From NCBI GenBank assembly GCA_031216915.1, contig CM062294.1:31945128-32009127 (forward strand): a stretch of 64,000 nt of DNA, written 5' to 3'. The notes below the pieces were generated by a model. That model was not told the origin of the DNA. It saw only the letters and a program-made list of their open reading frames with translations, and did not search any database. Within the stretch, counting starts at the first letter, position 1; the number at the start of each line of letters is the position of its first letter. Below, in pieces: positions 22,933 to 34,035 of this stretch. The stretch is from Pictodentalium vernedei (Eukaryota > Mollusca > Scaphopoda > Dentaliida > Dentaliidae). A program made the translations under genes and the position numbers.

Positions 22933-23222
22933 GCTAGGTCTACTATGTATTTGCCTAAATGTGATGGCGCTACCAGTATTGTTAACATACTTGCCAAAAT
23001 TAGGGGCTCTTAGGCTCTCTCATCTTCGAGCTCTTCTTAATCCCGAATGCGTTGCCAAGTGGAAACCCTTTGCCATATACTGGATGGGATTCTCCTTACG
23101 GTTTTTGGATTCTTCTTTGGCCTCTAATTTAATTCCCCATACTTTTTGGAAGCCTCGTTTCTATTCAGATTCTTGGTCAGCCTTTCAGGCGTTTCGTAGT
23201 CTGGCCACCCTTGATACTTTTA

Positions 23223-23536
23223 CAGTTAAAACTAGAAGTCCTGTCATGAATTGCGCGCTTATCTTGACACAATTTCGCACAGGAATTACGCGCAATTTTC
23301 CTATTGAAAATACCCAAATTTCCACAGAGTCTTGCCATTACTCACAGCAAACACAAACAATGTTTCAGCCAATGGACCTCCTGGTTAAACCCGGAGGTCC
23401 ATTGGCTGAACCATTGCTTGTGCATAGGTTGCGTAGAGAATTTAATATCCTTTCCATATGACCTAACGCGCCGATAAACGCGCTAAATGGCGAGGTGTTT
23501 GCGCGCAGTTGATGACAGGACGTCTAGTTTTAACTG
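23223..23536. mobile_element. TA-flanked MITE, tips CAGTTAAAACTAGAAG (copy 1)
   Basis: Flanked by TA at 23221-23222 and 23537-23538. Ends CAGTTAAAACTAGAAGTCC and GGACGTCTAGTTTTAACTG. Centre palindrome gccaatggacctcc...ggaggtccattggc. It interrupts LINE ORF2. TA duplication and size suggest a Tc1/mariner derivative. Confidence 0.92.
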
Positions 23537-24535
23537 TAGTACCTTGTCAACTTGGCAATATCACTCAATTATGGTTTCTGTCTATACCGCCACCCCTCGG
23601 GTTATGGTGAAGAATCGTACTGTTGATTACTCTCTTGCATGGCGTCATCTTCATCAATCCTTTGTTGACCCTGTTTGCCGAGTTCATTTTAAAAAACTTC
23701 TCCATGAAATTATTCCGGTGGGCTCTCGTCTTGTTAGATTGGGTCTTTCTGGTAATGATAAGTGCCAGTTTTGTCGTCTACCAAATGCTACTGAGACTTA
23801 TCGCCATTTATTTTGTAGCTGTCCTTTGGTTCAGCCTCTATTGTATCTGGTTTTCCGCTGGATGACGGGTCTCGTAAAGTCTGTTGTTTTGCCAAATGAC
23901 GCTACTATTTTGTCTCTTGTCCTTCCTTCCAGTTGTGACCCTTTTGTTACTGCTTCTTGTCTCTGTCTTATCACCGAAGCAGTATATGCTATTTGGGGAA
24001 AGCGTAATGCGGTGCGCTTTAACCGTGACACCGCTACCCATGTTTTATTGCCCTGTTTTCTTAACCGTTTACCTCCTGGTATCCGGATTGATTTTACGCG
24101 TCTTCCCCTGGGTCTGTTTTCCTTATATTGGCTTCGAACCCCTGTTTTTGTGTACCCTTCTCCATGATCAGTTAGTCCTGTCATTTTAACTCCCTTTATA
24201 TTATCTCTTGCCTTTTGTGGTGTCCAATGTGTTTTGTTTTCTGCTCTGTGTGAGTAGTGTTTGCTGTCTGATTTCTCATGTGTGGGGGTAATCCTTTTTC
24301 CCTTATTTTTCTTGGTAATGGGGGTCGTTTTTTAGTCTTTTTCTCATTACAATTGTGGTAGTGCTTGGCAACTGTGGTGCATACTTGGTTGGTATGAACT
24401 ATTTTGGTGCTTCTTGCTTCTACTTGTACCCTACATTGTTTTACTCTTGTTATACTTTTGTTAACACTACTATGCATCTTTGTTTTTATAGCGTAATTTG
24501 GGATAAATAAAATTTATAAAAAAAAAATTAAAAAG

Positions 24536-25049
24536 ACTTATTTATTAAGAGAAAAAGTTGGTTAGGTTTCTAAGTTGAAGGAGTACATGCTGAGCTCTGC
24601 TTAGAGCTGCACCGGGCTGGTTTGGGGTTCCAGCTTAAACGTCCCCCGGAGAGCTTAAAGAAAAACTGTATTTTCTTATTACCCTTAATCTGAGTTTGGG
24701 ATATCATTATTATGAAACCTCACCGGCGTCGCTGGTTAATACACTATATTTTAAAATCATGACGTGATGACTGTTGCATAAGCTTGAAGTGTCGTCGTTA
24801 TCGACGGTGGTCGCTTGTGGGGGTAAAATCAAGCGGCTGTGCTCGGGGACGATCGTCCGCCTCAGAACGTCAGGCCTAAATCTTTCTCTTTTTGGGGGTT
24901 GGGGGCAGCTCTAATGCTGAATCTTGACCCCCGACCCCCGCCCACCCCCTCATCCCCAGGCACATGCCTCATTGCAAGATTTCCAATTTTCCTTGTTATT
25001 TTAAATTTCTTGCCTGATGATCCCTATATGAGTTAACATGGGTGTGGAA
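24536..25049. other. Unassigned DNA after the LINE
   Basis: GC content rises locally with C-rich runs near 24925-24960. No ORF or repeat family is recognised. Confidence 0.4.
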
Positions 25050-25112
25050 GGAATCGAATCGCACCTGCAGCATCCACGTTGTGTCCTTGGGCCAGGCACT
25101 TAATCCCGATAG
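25050..25112 (+). mobile_element. SINE fragment (tRNA B-box region and start of body)
   Basis: Contains gaatcgaatcgcacctgcag and gtgtccttgggccaggcact, matching the SINE at 7461. Both ends are missing. Confidence 0.7.
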
Positions 25113-25127
25113 TCATATTTGCGTTTT

Positions 25128-25405
25128 GATTGGTAGCTTAGCACGTGGTCCAAATATGGCCCAACATGCCGTTATATATATATTTAATTTTGTTTTGTGG
25201 TCTTGTGGCACTGCGAAAGTAGTTGCCTTATTTCGGGTTCTCCCGAAAAAAGCGAATAATAATGGAACAAAAGTATAAAGTCATATCGTCTGTCACTCAT
25301 ATTTATTGCAAGTGTGCCTAATATTGAGAATAACAATGTGCTATGGTGTACGTTCCTTCGATGTGGTATCTCTGTACTCTGTATGGACTTACGGAACATG
25401 ACATC
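25128..25405. repeat. Unclassified dispersed repeat, inverted relative to 32.64-32.77 kb
   Basis: About 50 bp at 25128-25180 (gcttagcacgtggtccaaatatggccc) and about 75 bp at 25325-25400 match the complement of 32637-32760, where the two parts are adjacent. The 25181-25324 stretch is therefore extra here, or missing there. Confidence 0.55.
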
Positions 25406-26339
25406 AGAATTTGTATCCGTACACAATACGGAGCTATAGGAGCTAATGGATTAAAAGCGCTAATTTGCCCACGCGCCATTCACAGCGGGACACACCTATG
25501 GCACATTATGGACCAAGAAACATAGTATTAGATCAACCGAAACTCATTTGATCAGTCAATATATCTGTTTCATACGATTAATTGCGACGTGGCTGCAAGT
25601 ATGCATTTAATATTAATGACTCTATGAGCATGTTTGACAATGTTTGACAATTCCACATTTACAGCTTGACTACCTATTGACATCTGAGAATAAAGAATAA
25701 AACGAACGACCTGAGTATCTCAGACAATGATTCTAGTCGTTTAGGAGCCGGCATAATAGTTTGTGTGGGATTGCTGAGCACCTACCAAGTTTTATGGTAC
25801 GTCGATTTCCAAGATCTCAAATCAGCAGTCAAATTATGTAAGGATTACGATGCTGTCTTGTCCTGGAACCACTCTGTCCCTCAAACAGTTTATCGTATAT
25901 TCTTAGATTCACTCGACTAGCATATTTCATTTGGTTGGAAAAGCGAACCTTCGATGCGCTTTTTTGACCAACTGTACACAGAACGACACCCGCGTGTGTC
26001 GTTCTGTGTTTTTTACACGCCTTCACATCTATAAAAGCAAGTAATAGAAGGACACTCAGTAATTCAGTTGACAACTCGTCCCATGCCAGTAGGCACATAA
26101 AACACATTGGAACTCAGGGGACGAACTATCAACAAAAAGAACACATTTTATCGCCAACCAAATTTGCGAGGGAAACTTGTGTTACTATTGTAGTTTTCAC
26201 TAGCGATTTAAATTGTAATTGCACGATTTATAGAAAATTCCATTGAAATTTCGCTTCTATTTAAAAATAGTCCGTCAACGAGTTCCGTTCGGCACGTGTG
26301 TACGGAACGGATTTTTTATTTGCTGCATTTCTATTCCCA
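25406..26339. other. Unassigned DNA with a small hairpin (25976-26009)
   Basis: The hairpin has 14-bp perfect arms acacagaacgacac / gtgtcgttctgtgt around a 6-bp loop. Nothing else recognised. Confidence 0.5.
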
Positions 26340-26484
26340 AGTATAGAATTGTATAGTATTGGGCACGCTGTTTTTCTACAGGAATTGAATGACGCTAATG
26401 GTGAGGTTTGATAGGGGAAAAAGTGCGCTTACTAATACCTGAAAATGGTGCACAATACAGTCACGGGACTTCTAGTTTCAAATG
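26340..26484. mobile_element. Fragment of the CAGTT(T)AAAC-tipped TA MITE (one end)
   Basis: Ends gggacttctagtttcaaatg before TA. About 145 bp match the complement of the left end of the element at 42714, including ctgtttttctacaggaattg. Confidence 0.6.
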
Positions 26485-26486
26485 TA

Positions 26487-27111
26487 TGAGCTTGCAGATA
26501 GCTAGTCCATTTTAGACGCATTCTCTGCATTAAGTTATTTCAATGAATGGCAACAAAAGGAGATTGTTTCAGCCGATGGGCGTATCAAGGGAGATTATAA
26601 TGTTTGAGCTGTACATAAACCCAACATATGCCTATCTGCATACTTTCGGATGACATCTCGTACTACAGTAGCTGTTCTGTTGCGAGGGCTCGGTCGCAAG
26701 TCTCAAGAAGTCGCAAGTGTAGGATTTTGAAATGTGATATAAGAGCTTGAGAAGAGGTCGGACAGGTCAGATTGCATCTTGTGTGTGAGTCGTTTGACAC
26801 GCTGTGTTTGAAGAGCAGAAACAAAAGTGGATAAATGACATTTTGCGCATACGTAGAAGCGCATTGTTAAACTTGGGTACTTTTTCCATTGTATAAAACA
26901 TGTAAAAAGTTTCAGGCCATAAAATTTGCCCCGATTTATAATAATCTGTTTTCATTCCCTCGAGCAATTACTGTATACTTCAATTTTCACTTCTTAAATA
27001 ATTTAGAATTTGAGACTACTGTTATGCCCTTTCCATCCAACTAGCACACACTAGCATACACTCCATCGCAACAAAACCAAACCTAACTTGAATATTTTTT
27101 GAGTTTAAACC
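26487..27111. other. Unassigned DNA
   Basis: No repeats, hairpins or ORFs that I can support. Confidence 0.4.
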
Positions 27112-27115
27112 TTAA

Positions 27116-27356
27116 CTCTTTACCCAACGCAGACGATATCAAAATTTATTATTTTAAATACCATTTTTTTTAATTTTTCAAAATATTTCAATAAAACCAC
27201 ATCATGTGACCTCTCGTTGGAACGAGCTCGACGAGCTCGTTCCAACGAGGGGTAACATGATATGGTTTTGTTGAAATTTTTTGAAAAAGTATATTTTTTC
27301 AACTGCTGAATTTGCATATTACGCGGGCAGATGCGGCTGATTCGTTGGGTAAAGGG
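27116..27356. mobile_element. piggyBac-type palindromic MITE, copy a
   Basis: Flanked by TTAA (27112-27115, 27357-27360). Ends CTCTTTACCCAACG and CGTTGGGTAAAGGG. The centre is a palindrome, ctcgttggaacgagctcga and its complement (about 27210-27250). The TTAA duplication plus CCC...GGG ends is the piggyBac signature. No transposase. Confidence 0.9.
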
Positions 27357-27464
27357 TTAAAGGCCTATTTCAAAGTTTGGTGTATGTTTTCTTGATTTAA
27401 ATGTTTATGTAGAACACATGTTCCAACATACAGGCTTTTTGGGAGTAATGTTGTCTGGTGTTAA

Positions 27465-27542
27465 CCCTTTACCACACACATTTATTATTTTAATTATTGT
27501 TTTTTAAAAATTGATAAAAAATTCAACAAAACCATATCATGG
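27465..27542. mobile_element. Half copy of the piggyBac-type MITE
   Basis: TTAA (27461-27464) and then CCCTTTACC, AT-rich arm and caacaaaaccatatcatg, ending abruptly at the point where the central palindrome would begin. Confidence 0.75.
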
Positions 27543-28711
27543 TCCAGATGCAAGGAACTGATCATACGATAGGAGCCATAACTATGTTCAGATATATATT
27601 CTCCGATATATATCCTCTAAAGGGTATTCTCCAGTACTACATCACCATGTCATAGGTATCCTCCAATACCCAGATGAGCATAAGAGTCGTAAGAGGAGTC
27701 ACTCGTTCGAGTAATTACTCGATGGTTTATTTGCTCGGTAAGATTCAAGTCGTCGGAGTGATACTTGTCCCTGTTCGATTGACGCTTGACATTAGGAATC
27801 GTGAGACGTCGTTACACACGGGGAGATAACTCTGTATATGTAGGTACAGATTACGGGAAATGAAGCAATTTGCCTGTTGACTCTAAGACTTGGGTGATGG
27901 CAGAGGTCGGAACCAGCGATAGCTAGGACTAGATGGACTCCTCGGTTAGTCACAATAGCGTCTGCACTAGGTAGAAACCGAGTATTTGGGGGGGGGGGGG
28001 GGTCCGAACCTGTCAAATTACTCTTACACAGTGGAACGCATCCTTTCGCACTACTAAGTAGGATTCTTTGGAAATCCTTGCTGATAGAAACAGGTAGAAA
28101 GGAGGATTTAGTGCGAAATTGTATCCAAATAAATATTTGTCGGGTCGTTTATGGTAATTTTTATTGACTCTCATACAAAGGAATGCTCCTTATTGTGAGA
28201 CAGAAACGAGGATTCTGTGTGATTTTAAACAAAATAAAGTCCATTTCGGTAGTTTTGGATCGATTTTGGTGATTTGAGTAAATTGTCAGGTATTGAAGAT
28301 ACCCGCAAAGGACACCCCCATACTATTAGAGGGTTCTGGGTCACATAGCAACCATGTGCCCCGATAGAAACCAAGATGGAGGTATCGAGAGTATACAAAA
28401 TCGACGACGGAAATACGTGTCACCTTAACATCATGCCCTGTGCATGCGCACTAAGACCACGGATCACTATTGGAATGTCGTCACAAGATGGCCGCTCACG
28501 CTACCATGACAACCAAACATAACGCAACTAGATCATGTGACTATCACGTCACTTCCTAGGTCCACCAATAAGCCATCCAATCGGTGCCGTTCATCGCTAT
28601 CCTACCACTGACACTTACTTAGTTTTGGTAGGTTTAATACTGATATATATTACAGTTGATAGTTCAACTCAAATTCTGTAAACATATTTTACAAGTTCAT
28701 TCAATACGGCC
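27543..28711. other. Unassigned DNA; part repeats at 60.4 kb
   Basis: About 27650-27740 (ataagagtcgtaagaggagt, tgctcggtaagattc) resembles the complement of about 60440-60550. A G run sits at 27988-28002. No coding evidence. Confidence 0.45.
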
Positions 28712-29350
28712 TTTATGCAGAGCTTGGGAGATATCCACTATCCATTGAAGTACAGTATCGATTTGTAAATAACTGGCTTCGGACAAAAAGTAACGATATT
28801 CGTCTTTTGTCTCGAGCTTATGATGAATTATAAGTACTCGGGCATTCGGGTATCTCTAAAATAGAAAAATATCCTTTCAAAGGCCGGATTCCGAAATGTC
28901 TGGGTGGATCCTTCGACCACCCCAGCAAACTTCATCGGACATTTAAGGAAGCGTGTCCAAGATATGTATGCCCAGACATGGAAGGATGATTGCGCTTTAG
29001 AGAAAACAAGATCAGACAATTTGAAGCTGCAGTTTTATAATTCTATCAAGAATGGCTATACACGTGAATGGTACTTAGACAACCCCAATTTGAAATATAG
29101 AAAGTGTGTCACAAAATTTAGAATAAGTATACATGAATTGGAATCGAACGCGGTCGATACAATAAGCCTAAACCTTTCCGGCGCGTACACCGATACTGTA
29201 AACAATGTGAGCTAAACCTTGCTGAAGACGAAATGCATGCTCTCTTTGTCTGCTCTGAACACAAAGAGGTGCGCCAGGGACTTGCCAAGACAGCATGTAA
29301 ACGATACGCAGCTTACATCCATCTCAGTAATCGCGATAAAGTCCTGTGAC
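28712..29350 (+). pseudogene. LINE ORF2 C-terminal remnant
   Basis: In one frame LGRYPLSIEVQYRFVNNWLR, in a second the run from TTPANFIGHLRKRVQDMY to YRKCVTKFRISIHELE, and in a third MHALFVCSEHKEVRQGL preceded by a CxxC (YCKQCELN). This order (GRYPL, TKFRIS.HEL, C..C...H.L..C) is the usual C-terminal region of some LINE proteins. A TAA after RAYDEL and at least two frame shifts show it is dead. The catalytic part is absent and the clade is not determined. Confidence 0.65.
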
Positions 29351-29679
29351 TTTTCAACTGTCAAGAGATTGATGTGACATGCGCCCAAGGGCACATTTTA
29401 TCTGAGATACTTTCCAAAAGGGACCACGTGTAATCACTCCACTCACCCGACGATGCCGAGGAAAATACCCCCACCCCACCCTCCCCCACGAGTACAAGTT
29501 CGTGGGGCGAGGATGCAGATGTGTGTGGGATGTGTGTGTGTGTGTGTGTTTGAGGGTGTGTGTGAGTATGTGTGTGCACAAACATTCTTCAATATCACAT
29601 ATTTTCTACTTTCATATTTGAAGTTATCTAAAGATATTCGTGGGTTCTAATAATATTTATACGAAAGTACCAATACTTA
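29351..29679. other. Unassigned DNA with a (TG)n microsatellite (29519-29575)
   Basis: The GT-rich stretch generates His/Thr-rich ORFs that are not genes. Confidence 0.7.
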
Positions 29680-29800
29680 CATTAGGTAAGTAACACAATT
29701 CTGGGTTTAATTTCTATAACCCGAAATTTCAGCCCAGTGAAAAAGTTACTTCTGCTTCAGAACAACCCAATAAAAAACCCAGTTCGGACCTACCTAATGT
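29680..29800. mobile_element. Small MITE-like inverted repeat, tips ACATTAGGTA
   Basis: acattaggtaagtaacac...ctgggttt at the left is matched by aaacccagttcggacctacctaatgt at the right with several mismatches. Spans about 121 bp. No target duplication was identified. Confidence 0.5.
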
Positions 29801-30036
29801 TTGGCTCAGTGTCCAACCCAGTGGAATTTAGAGTATGTATGTGTGTGTGTGCATGTGCATGTGTGAAGAAAGGTGTATACGGGAAATTTCTCCTTTGATT
29901 TATTTCTAGTATATTGCAACTTATATGTATCTCTGCATTATGTGCCATGCCCTTCAATGTTGCGGTTGTGCAATAGAATTTATCCTATCTGGCAGATTGA
30001 AGTAGTTGCTTCTAATTAGCTTGCTAAAAAAAGCCA

Positions 30037-30131
30037 AGTTTCCTTTTGTAACTTTTAATAAGCGAAAACAACAGACAGCTCTGCGAGCTGTCTGTTGTTT
30101 TCGTTTATTAAAAGTAACAAAAGGAAACCTG
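30037..30131. repeat. Hairpin (about 45-bp arms, 5-bp loop)
   Basis: Arms about 30037-30080 and 30086-30131, centre acagacagctctgcgagctg. Two or three mismatches. Single copy here. Confidence 0.88.
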
Positions 30132-30690
30132 ACTTTATTTCTACTGATGTCGAAAGTATTTTTTAAACAATTACTTGCTTCTCAACAGGACCTTCCTCTC
30201 CCGTCTACTAATTTCAACGGGGCGACTTTATTGAAAGTCGATTTTCATAATGGTACAAGTCATGGGAGATGAAGAAATTTTTAAAAATAATAATAATAAA
30301 CGAGTTCTTCTGGTGTACATGACAAATTTGGTTTCCATATACCTAAAAATACCGAACGCTAACGATATATGAAATATAAAGGGATTTTTCCACATTAAAA
30401 GTTGTAATTTTGTAATTTCGCAAAAGTGGTCGACTTTTCTTTTCATATTTGCGTCTTTCAGAGAAAAAGTTAGCGTTCTACCAACCAATAATTTTTCGAT
30501 AAAAAAAACATATATAACTTGGTGGGGTGGGTGGGGTGTGGTGGGAGGAAGCGCCCCTGGTACCCCACTAGCTTCTGTCCTGTGGTAAGTATTGGATCAA
30601 TCAACTAGTATGGTCTGTAAGCCATTCCCCTTTCTTGTCCGTCCGTATAAATATATATTTAAACCATTATTTAAGTAAAATGCTCGCGAT
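30132..30690. other. Unassigned DNA with a G-rich patch (30518-30550)
   Basis: The patch ggtggggtgggtggggtg could form a G-quadruplex. Nothing else recognised. Confidence 0.4.
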
Positions 30691-30787
30691 AGACGGATAA
30701 GGCATGTTTCCGTTCATATTTAAGATGGATGCCCCGTTCAAGTGGACAACTATCGTAAATAAGAACGGAAACATGTCGTATGCGTCC
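30691..30787. repeat. Imperfect hairpin (about 37-bp arms)
   Basis: Arms 30691-30727 and 30750-30787, best part catgtttccgttc / gaacggaaacatg. Confidence 0.65.
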
Positions 30788-30863
30788 AAATGTCCATAGA
30801 TGATCATTTCAGTAATATGTGCGTGGTAGATGATAACAAATTGAAAAGAAAACACCCGATTAA

Positions 30864-31096
30864 CCCTTTAAACCACGGTGGTATCTTCCATGTTAATTCA
30901 ATGGCACTAATTGGATGAGTCCATATTTATTATATGGGGCTACATAAATTAATATTTTGAAGGAGCAGCCTAAGCGCGGCACGTTGAAAATATTGATTGG
31001 TCAACATCACACATTTACCTTGTAGCCACCGCACTTAATAACGTTATGACGTAGCTTGTGACCAGGTCGGAAAACGGGCTTCTGGTGTTCAAAGGG
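30864..31096. mobile_element. Candidate piggyBac-type MITE, second kind (CCCTTTAAACCAC tips)
   Basis: TTAA (30860-30863) then CCCTTTAAACCACGG; the other end is GTGTTCAAAGGG followed by TTAG (31097-31100). Ends resemble the CCCTTT tips of the palindromic MITEs but the interior is unrelated. Confidence 0.5.
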
Positions 31097-31256
31097 TTAG
31101 GGAAAACGAAACGTTTGCCATTTATTATCGTATTCGCATGCGTTAGAAGAAATTGCTATCCACATTAGATCATTCATTCAATTTGCTTTCGTGTCGTAAT
31201 GATAAACGTCCCTTTTGAGAGTTGCCTACACCCTAGTGCCTTATTTCAACCATTAA

Positions 31257-31473
31257 CCCAAGGCACACAATATCAAAGTTTGTTATTTTAAGTATTTTTT
31301 TATTAAAATCTGAACAAAACAAAATCATGTCACCCCCTTATTGGAACGAGCACGACGTGCTCGTTCCAATGAGGGATCACATGATATTGTTTTGTTGAAA
31401 GATTTTGAAAAAATCCGAGTGTTTAATTTTTATATAACTACGTCGGGTGTTTTTACGATTCGTCATCAAAGGG
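31257..31473. mobile_element. piggyBac-type palindromic MITE, copy b
   Basis: Flanked by TTAA at 31253-31256 and 31474-31477. Centre ttggaacgagcacgacgtgc with its complement: the inner bases differ from the other copies yet remain paired. Confidence 0.85.
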
Positions 31474-31477
31474 TTAA

Positions 31478-32063
31478 TTATATATGGTATCAAATCAAGG
31501 AAAATGGTTTATCAGCTACTCCGGCGTGCAGGAATGGTGTGTAATGGTCAGCCTCTGTCGACAGCAAATGGGGCAAAGGCAGGAGAACGCAATTACGAGA
31601 TCTCCGAAAAGAGGGAGAGAGAGAGAGATCGAACGCGCGCCTTGACGGTGCTAGACAGAATAACCCCTTTCGACAATTTTGACGGTAAATTTCCATTGCT
31701 AGAGAAACTCGATTGTCCGAACGCTGAAGGGGAGGAAAGGAAGCAAGAGAGGCAGTGCCATATAATTGGTGGCGTGGACTCCTTTTCCTTTGTCTTTGTT
31801 GTTGCCATGGTTAGAAATAGTTTTAGCTTTTGATGCGAAGCTTGGAGGTGGAGTGTGATTGGGGAGAGCTATCTCTTTCCTCGGTTTTTTTTTTATTTCT
31901 GTGGATAGCAATCTAGCTTCCTTCGAACTTGTCTCTTGGTTATCCGTCTTACCCGTCCATCCTGTCCGTGGGTACTGTGGCCGACCCTTGAGATGACTCT
32001 GGTCCAAAGGAAGCGGCAAGTGAGGAACAGAAAGTAGGAAGAAAATGTTCCAATTCAATCCTC
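31478..32063. other. Unassigned DNA with long overlapping ORFs on both strands
   Basis: Open frames of about 130 codons exist on both strands (31447-31833 plus, 31699-32091 minus). Neither gives a recognisable domain, and a GA-rich microsatellite (31610-31630) inflates one of them. I do not call a gene. Confidence 0.4.
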
Positions 32064-32067
32064 TTAA

Positions 32068-32310
32068 CCCTTTACCCAACGTAACGGCCAAAACCGGCCA
32101 GCGCTATTCTCAAAAATCGCTAATTAATTTTCATTATTTTTTAATTTTTTGCCTCAAAAACATAGGTTATGACCCCTCGTTGGAACGAGCTCGTCGAGCT
32201 CGTTCCAACGAGGGGTCATAACCTATGTTTTTGAGACAAAAAATGAAAAAAATTAGTTATTCAAGAATTTTTTTTGCAAGTGTCGTCTGCTTTTCATGTT
32301 CGGTAAAGGG
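32068..32310. mobile_element. piggyBac-type palindromic MITE, copy c (second subfamily)
   Basis: TTAA at 32064-32067, right end CGGTAAAGGGTT. Subterminal acggccaaaaccggccagcg defines a subfamily shared with copies e and f. Centre cgttggaacgagctcgtcg and complement. Confidence 0.87.
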
Positions 32311-32316
32311 TTTTAA

Positions 32317-33474
32317 CTAAACAGTTTTACATCACACGATTGAATTAAGACTTTCATTATGCAAGCGTGATAAAAATTATCCCGCGTGTACCTCGGGTAA
32401 GCGAGCGTTTTTCTGGAACAAATAGCATTTCGATAGCGAAATATTCGATTTTTGCTTGAAAATAGTCTGACACGACCCACGTCACTTTATGTTCATGTTC
32501 GTATATTGCTCATCACGAATATATCATTAAATGTTTGCTTCTCACGCATTTAGAGTCACATTTGATACTTTTGGTACCCTTTCGCTGCTATAGTTTCATA
32601 TTGAGTGTGGATAAAAATGTTAATGTCCTGTGCTGAAAGTCCACGCAGAGTACGGAGTTACCACATCCAAGGAAAGTATACATTGTTATTCTCATAGATA
32701 ACGGCCTGTTGGGCCATATTTGAACTACGTGCTAAGCAACCAATCAGAGTTAGCTTTTGATGCTCTGGAAACACCAATATGACTAACGCAATTAGAGCTA
32801 CCTTTCGTGATGTTCTCCAAACGTTTGAATGACTCGAAAAACGTCAGTCCAAAGGAAGCTTACTTCAGGTGGTACGAGACCCGTCTTTTCTGATGATATG
32901 TTTGGAGTGTGGGTGCTGGGGTGAACAAATAACGGCATTACTTGATCCTTTCAACGCTGTGATCTTTATGATGTTGCAACATAATGTTGAAATATGTTTT
33001 AACAATTTTAACGTTACATGTAAGAGTAGTTTCCAGGCGTTTTCGTTTTTTCGTTTTAACCCATTATACCAAATTGTGCACCAATGAAGTGGTTAAGGTG
33101 TTATAAAAGTAATGGAAAACAATTTACTAGGAAATTCCTAAGTCGGAAGTTCCAGAAATTCCAAATAAATATACACAGATCATTCATCAAAATGGAAATT
33201 GTGGTGAATAGAACAAGAAAAAGATATGTGCGCACCTCACGTAGTTGATAACAGGCATCCATGATTCCTGAAAGTCTGAAGCTAGAAATTCAAACTCCTT
33301 CAAGGAATTATTTGTGCCCGCCATCAACTGTGCTGGTTAAAATCTTATACAGCAGATAGTTGCATCTAAGCACTTAATTCTACGAACTGCACCTCAGAAG
33401 AAATCAGCGACAGTACTTGTCTTTTTCAAATTTCTCGGATGCCATAGAATTAAGAAAGGACGCTGGTTTTGATT
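32317..33474. other. Unassigned DNA; 32637-32760 is a dispersed repeat
   Basis: The 32637-32760 stretch is the inverted counterpart of the 25.1-25.4 kb repeat. The remainder has no recognised feature. Confidence 0.45.
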
Positions 33475-33666
33475 ACATTGGCATGGCGGGGGTTCGAACC
33501 CACGCCGAGAGAGTTTCCTTCCGCACCAACCGCCTAGCGAAACTATACTGAACCACGCACACCACTCGGCCACCGGTGGTGTGCGTGGTTCAGTATAGTT
33601 TCGCTAGGCGGTTGGTGCCGAAGGAAACTCTCTCGGCGTGGGTTCGAACCCCCGCAATGCCAATGT
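33475..33666. repeat. Large near-perfect hairpin of tRNA-like sequence (about 91-bp arms)
   Basis: Arms about 33475-33565 and 33576-33666 around a 10-bp centre. Read on the minus strand the left arm and loop give ggtggccgagtggtgtgcg (A-box form of tRNA-Ser/Leu type) and gtgggttcgaaccc (B box). The right arm repeats this in inverse but lacks the full A box. Arms differ at very few positions, so the duplication is recent. Whether the tRNA-like part is functional cannot be said. Confidence 0.85.
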
Positions 33667-33889
33667 AAAGAAAATCCTACATTTTTCGTGTTCAAAACAG
33701 CACACAACGTTAATTTTGTGTGTAAATTGTGTATATTTATTTATAATGGTATCAAAGCAAACTCGATTCTAATTCATAAAATGCACAAAACGTATCTCAA
33801 AATTCGAGAGGTCAAAAATCATAATGGATACTTTAGATTCAAGATGGAAGCACTCAATCGAGTCGAGGATGTTTCCGGGGTCTTCTGTT

Positions 33890-34035
33890 TAAGGAATAGT
33901 GCATGGCTTGGAGTTGACTACGCCCATATAGTGCCCAGTGATGTGGTGTAGTTCCCGCCGCGAAGCGGAGGGAACTACACCACCTCACTGGGCACTATAT
34001 GGGCGTAGTCAACGACAAGACATGCACTAATCCTT
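33890..34035. repeat. Hairpin (about 60-bp arms)
   Basis: Arms 33898-33956 and 33970-34029, extending a few bases further out. Core tagtgcccagtgatgtggtg and complement around gccgcgaagcgga. Confidence 0.9.

Larger units (their letters stand above)
19609..24167 (+). pseudogene. Tx1/L1-like LINE ORF2: AP-type endonuclease, reverse transcriptase, C-terminal CCHC; broken
   Basis: Start chosen at ATG 19609, right before MGFSLNVNGLRSSSR. Endonuclease motifs: DVFFLQETHVDS, LILGGDFNFIED. Reverse transcriptase motifs: NKAPGSDGLTAEFYKTF, CRPITLLNCDYKILTKLL, QAKAFDRVSH, SIYADDSTS. The C-terminal part has a CCHC motif CQFC...H...C (KCQFCRLPNATETYRHLFC) as in L1/Tx1 ORF2. The YADD active site is intact. 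Breaks: an in-frame TAG at 20695-20697, shifts near 21571 and 21825, a hAT insertion at 22086 and a MITE insertion at 23223. The protein would nick target DNA and prime reverse transcription. The final stop is at 24165-24167. Clade (Tx1 versus another L1-group branch) is by motif style. Confidence 0.88.
19507..24535 (+). mobile_element. Tx1/L1-like LINE, ORF2-to-polyA part (element as a whole about 11.5-24.5 kb)
   Basis: From the last 305-bp unit through ORF2 to a 3' end with aataaa at 24506 and an A-rich tail at 24515-24535. It is interrupted by a hAT element (22086-22932) and a TA-flanked MITE (23223-23536). With the inserts removed the whole LINE would be about 8 kb. Confidence 0.85.

Noticed and set aside
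29354-29585. His/Thr-rich minus-strand ORFs
   Set aside because: Products of the (TG)n microsatellite.
31447-32091. Overlapping ORFs of about 130 codons on both strands
   Set aside because: No domain, low-complexity stretches, and no start or splice context that would favour either strand.
33475-33666. Functional tRNA gene
   Set aside because: The A and B boxes are visible but I cannot draw a convincing acceptor stem or anticodon loop from the sequence.
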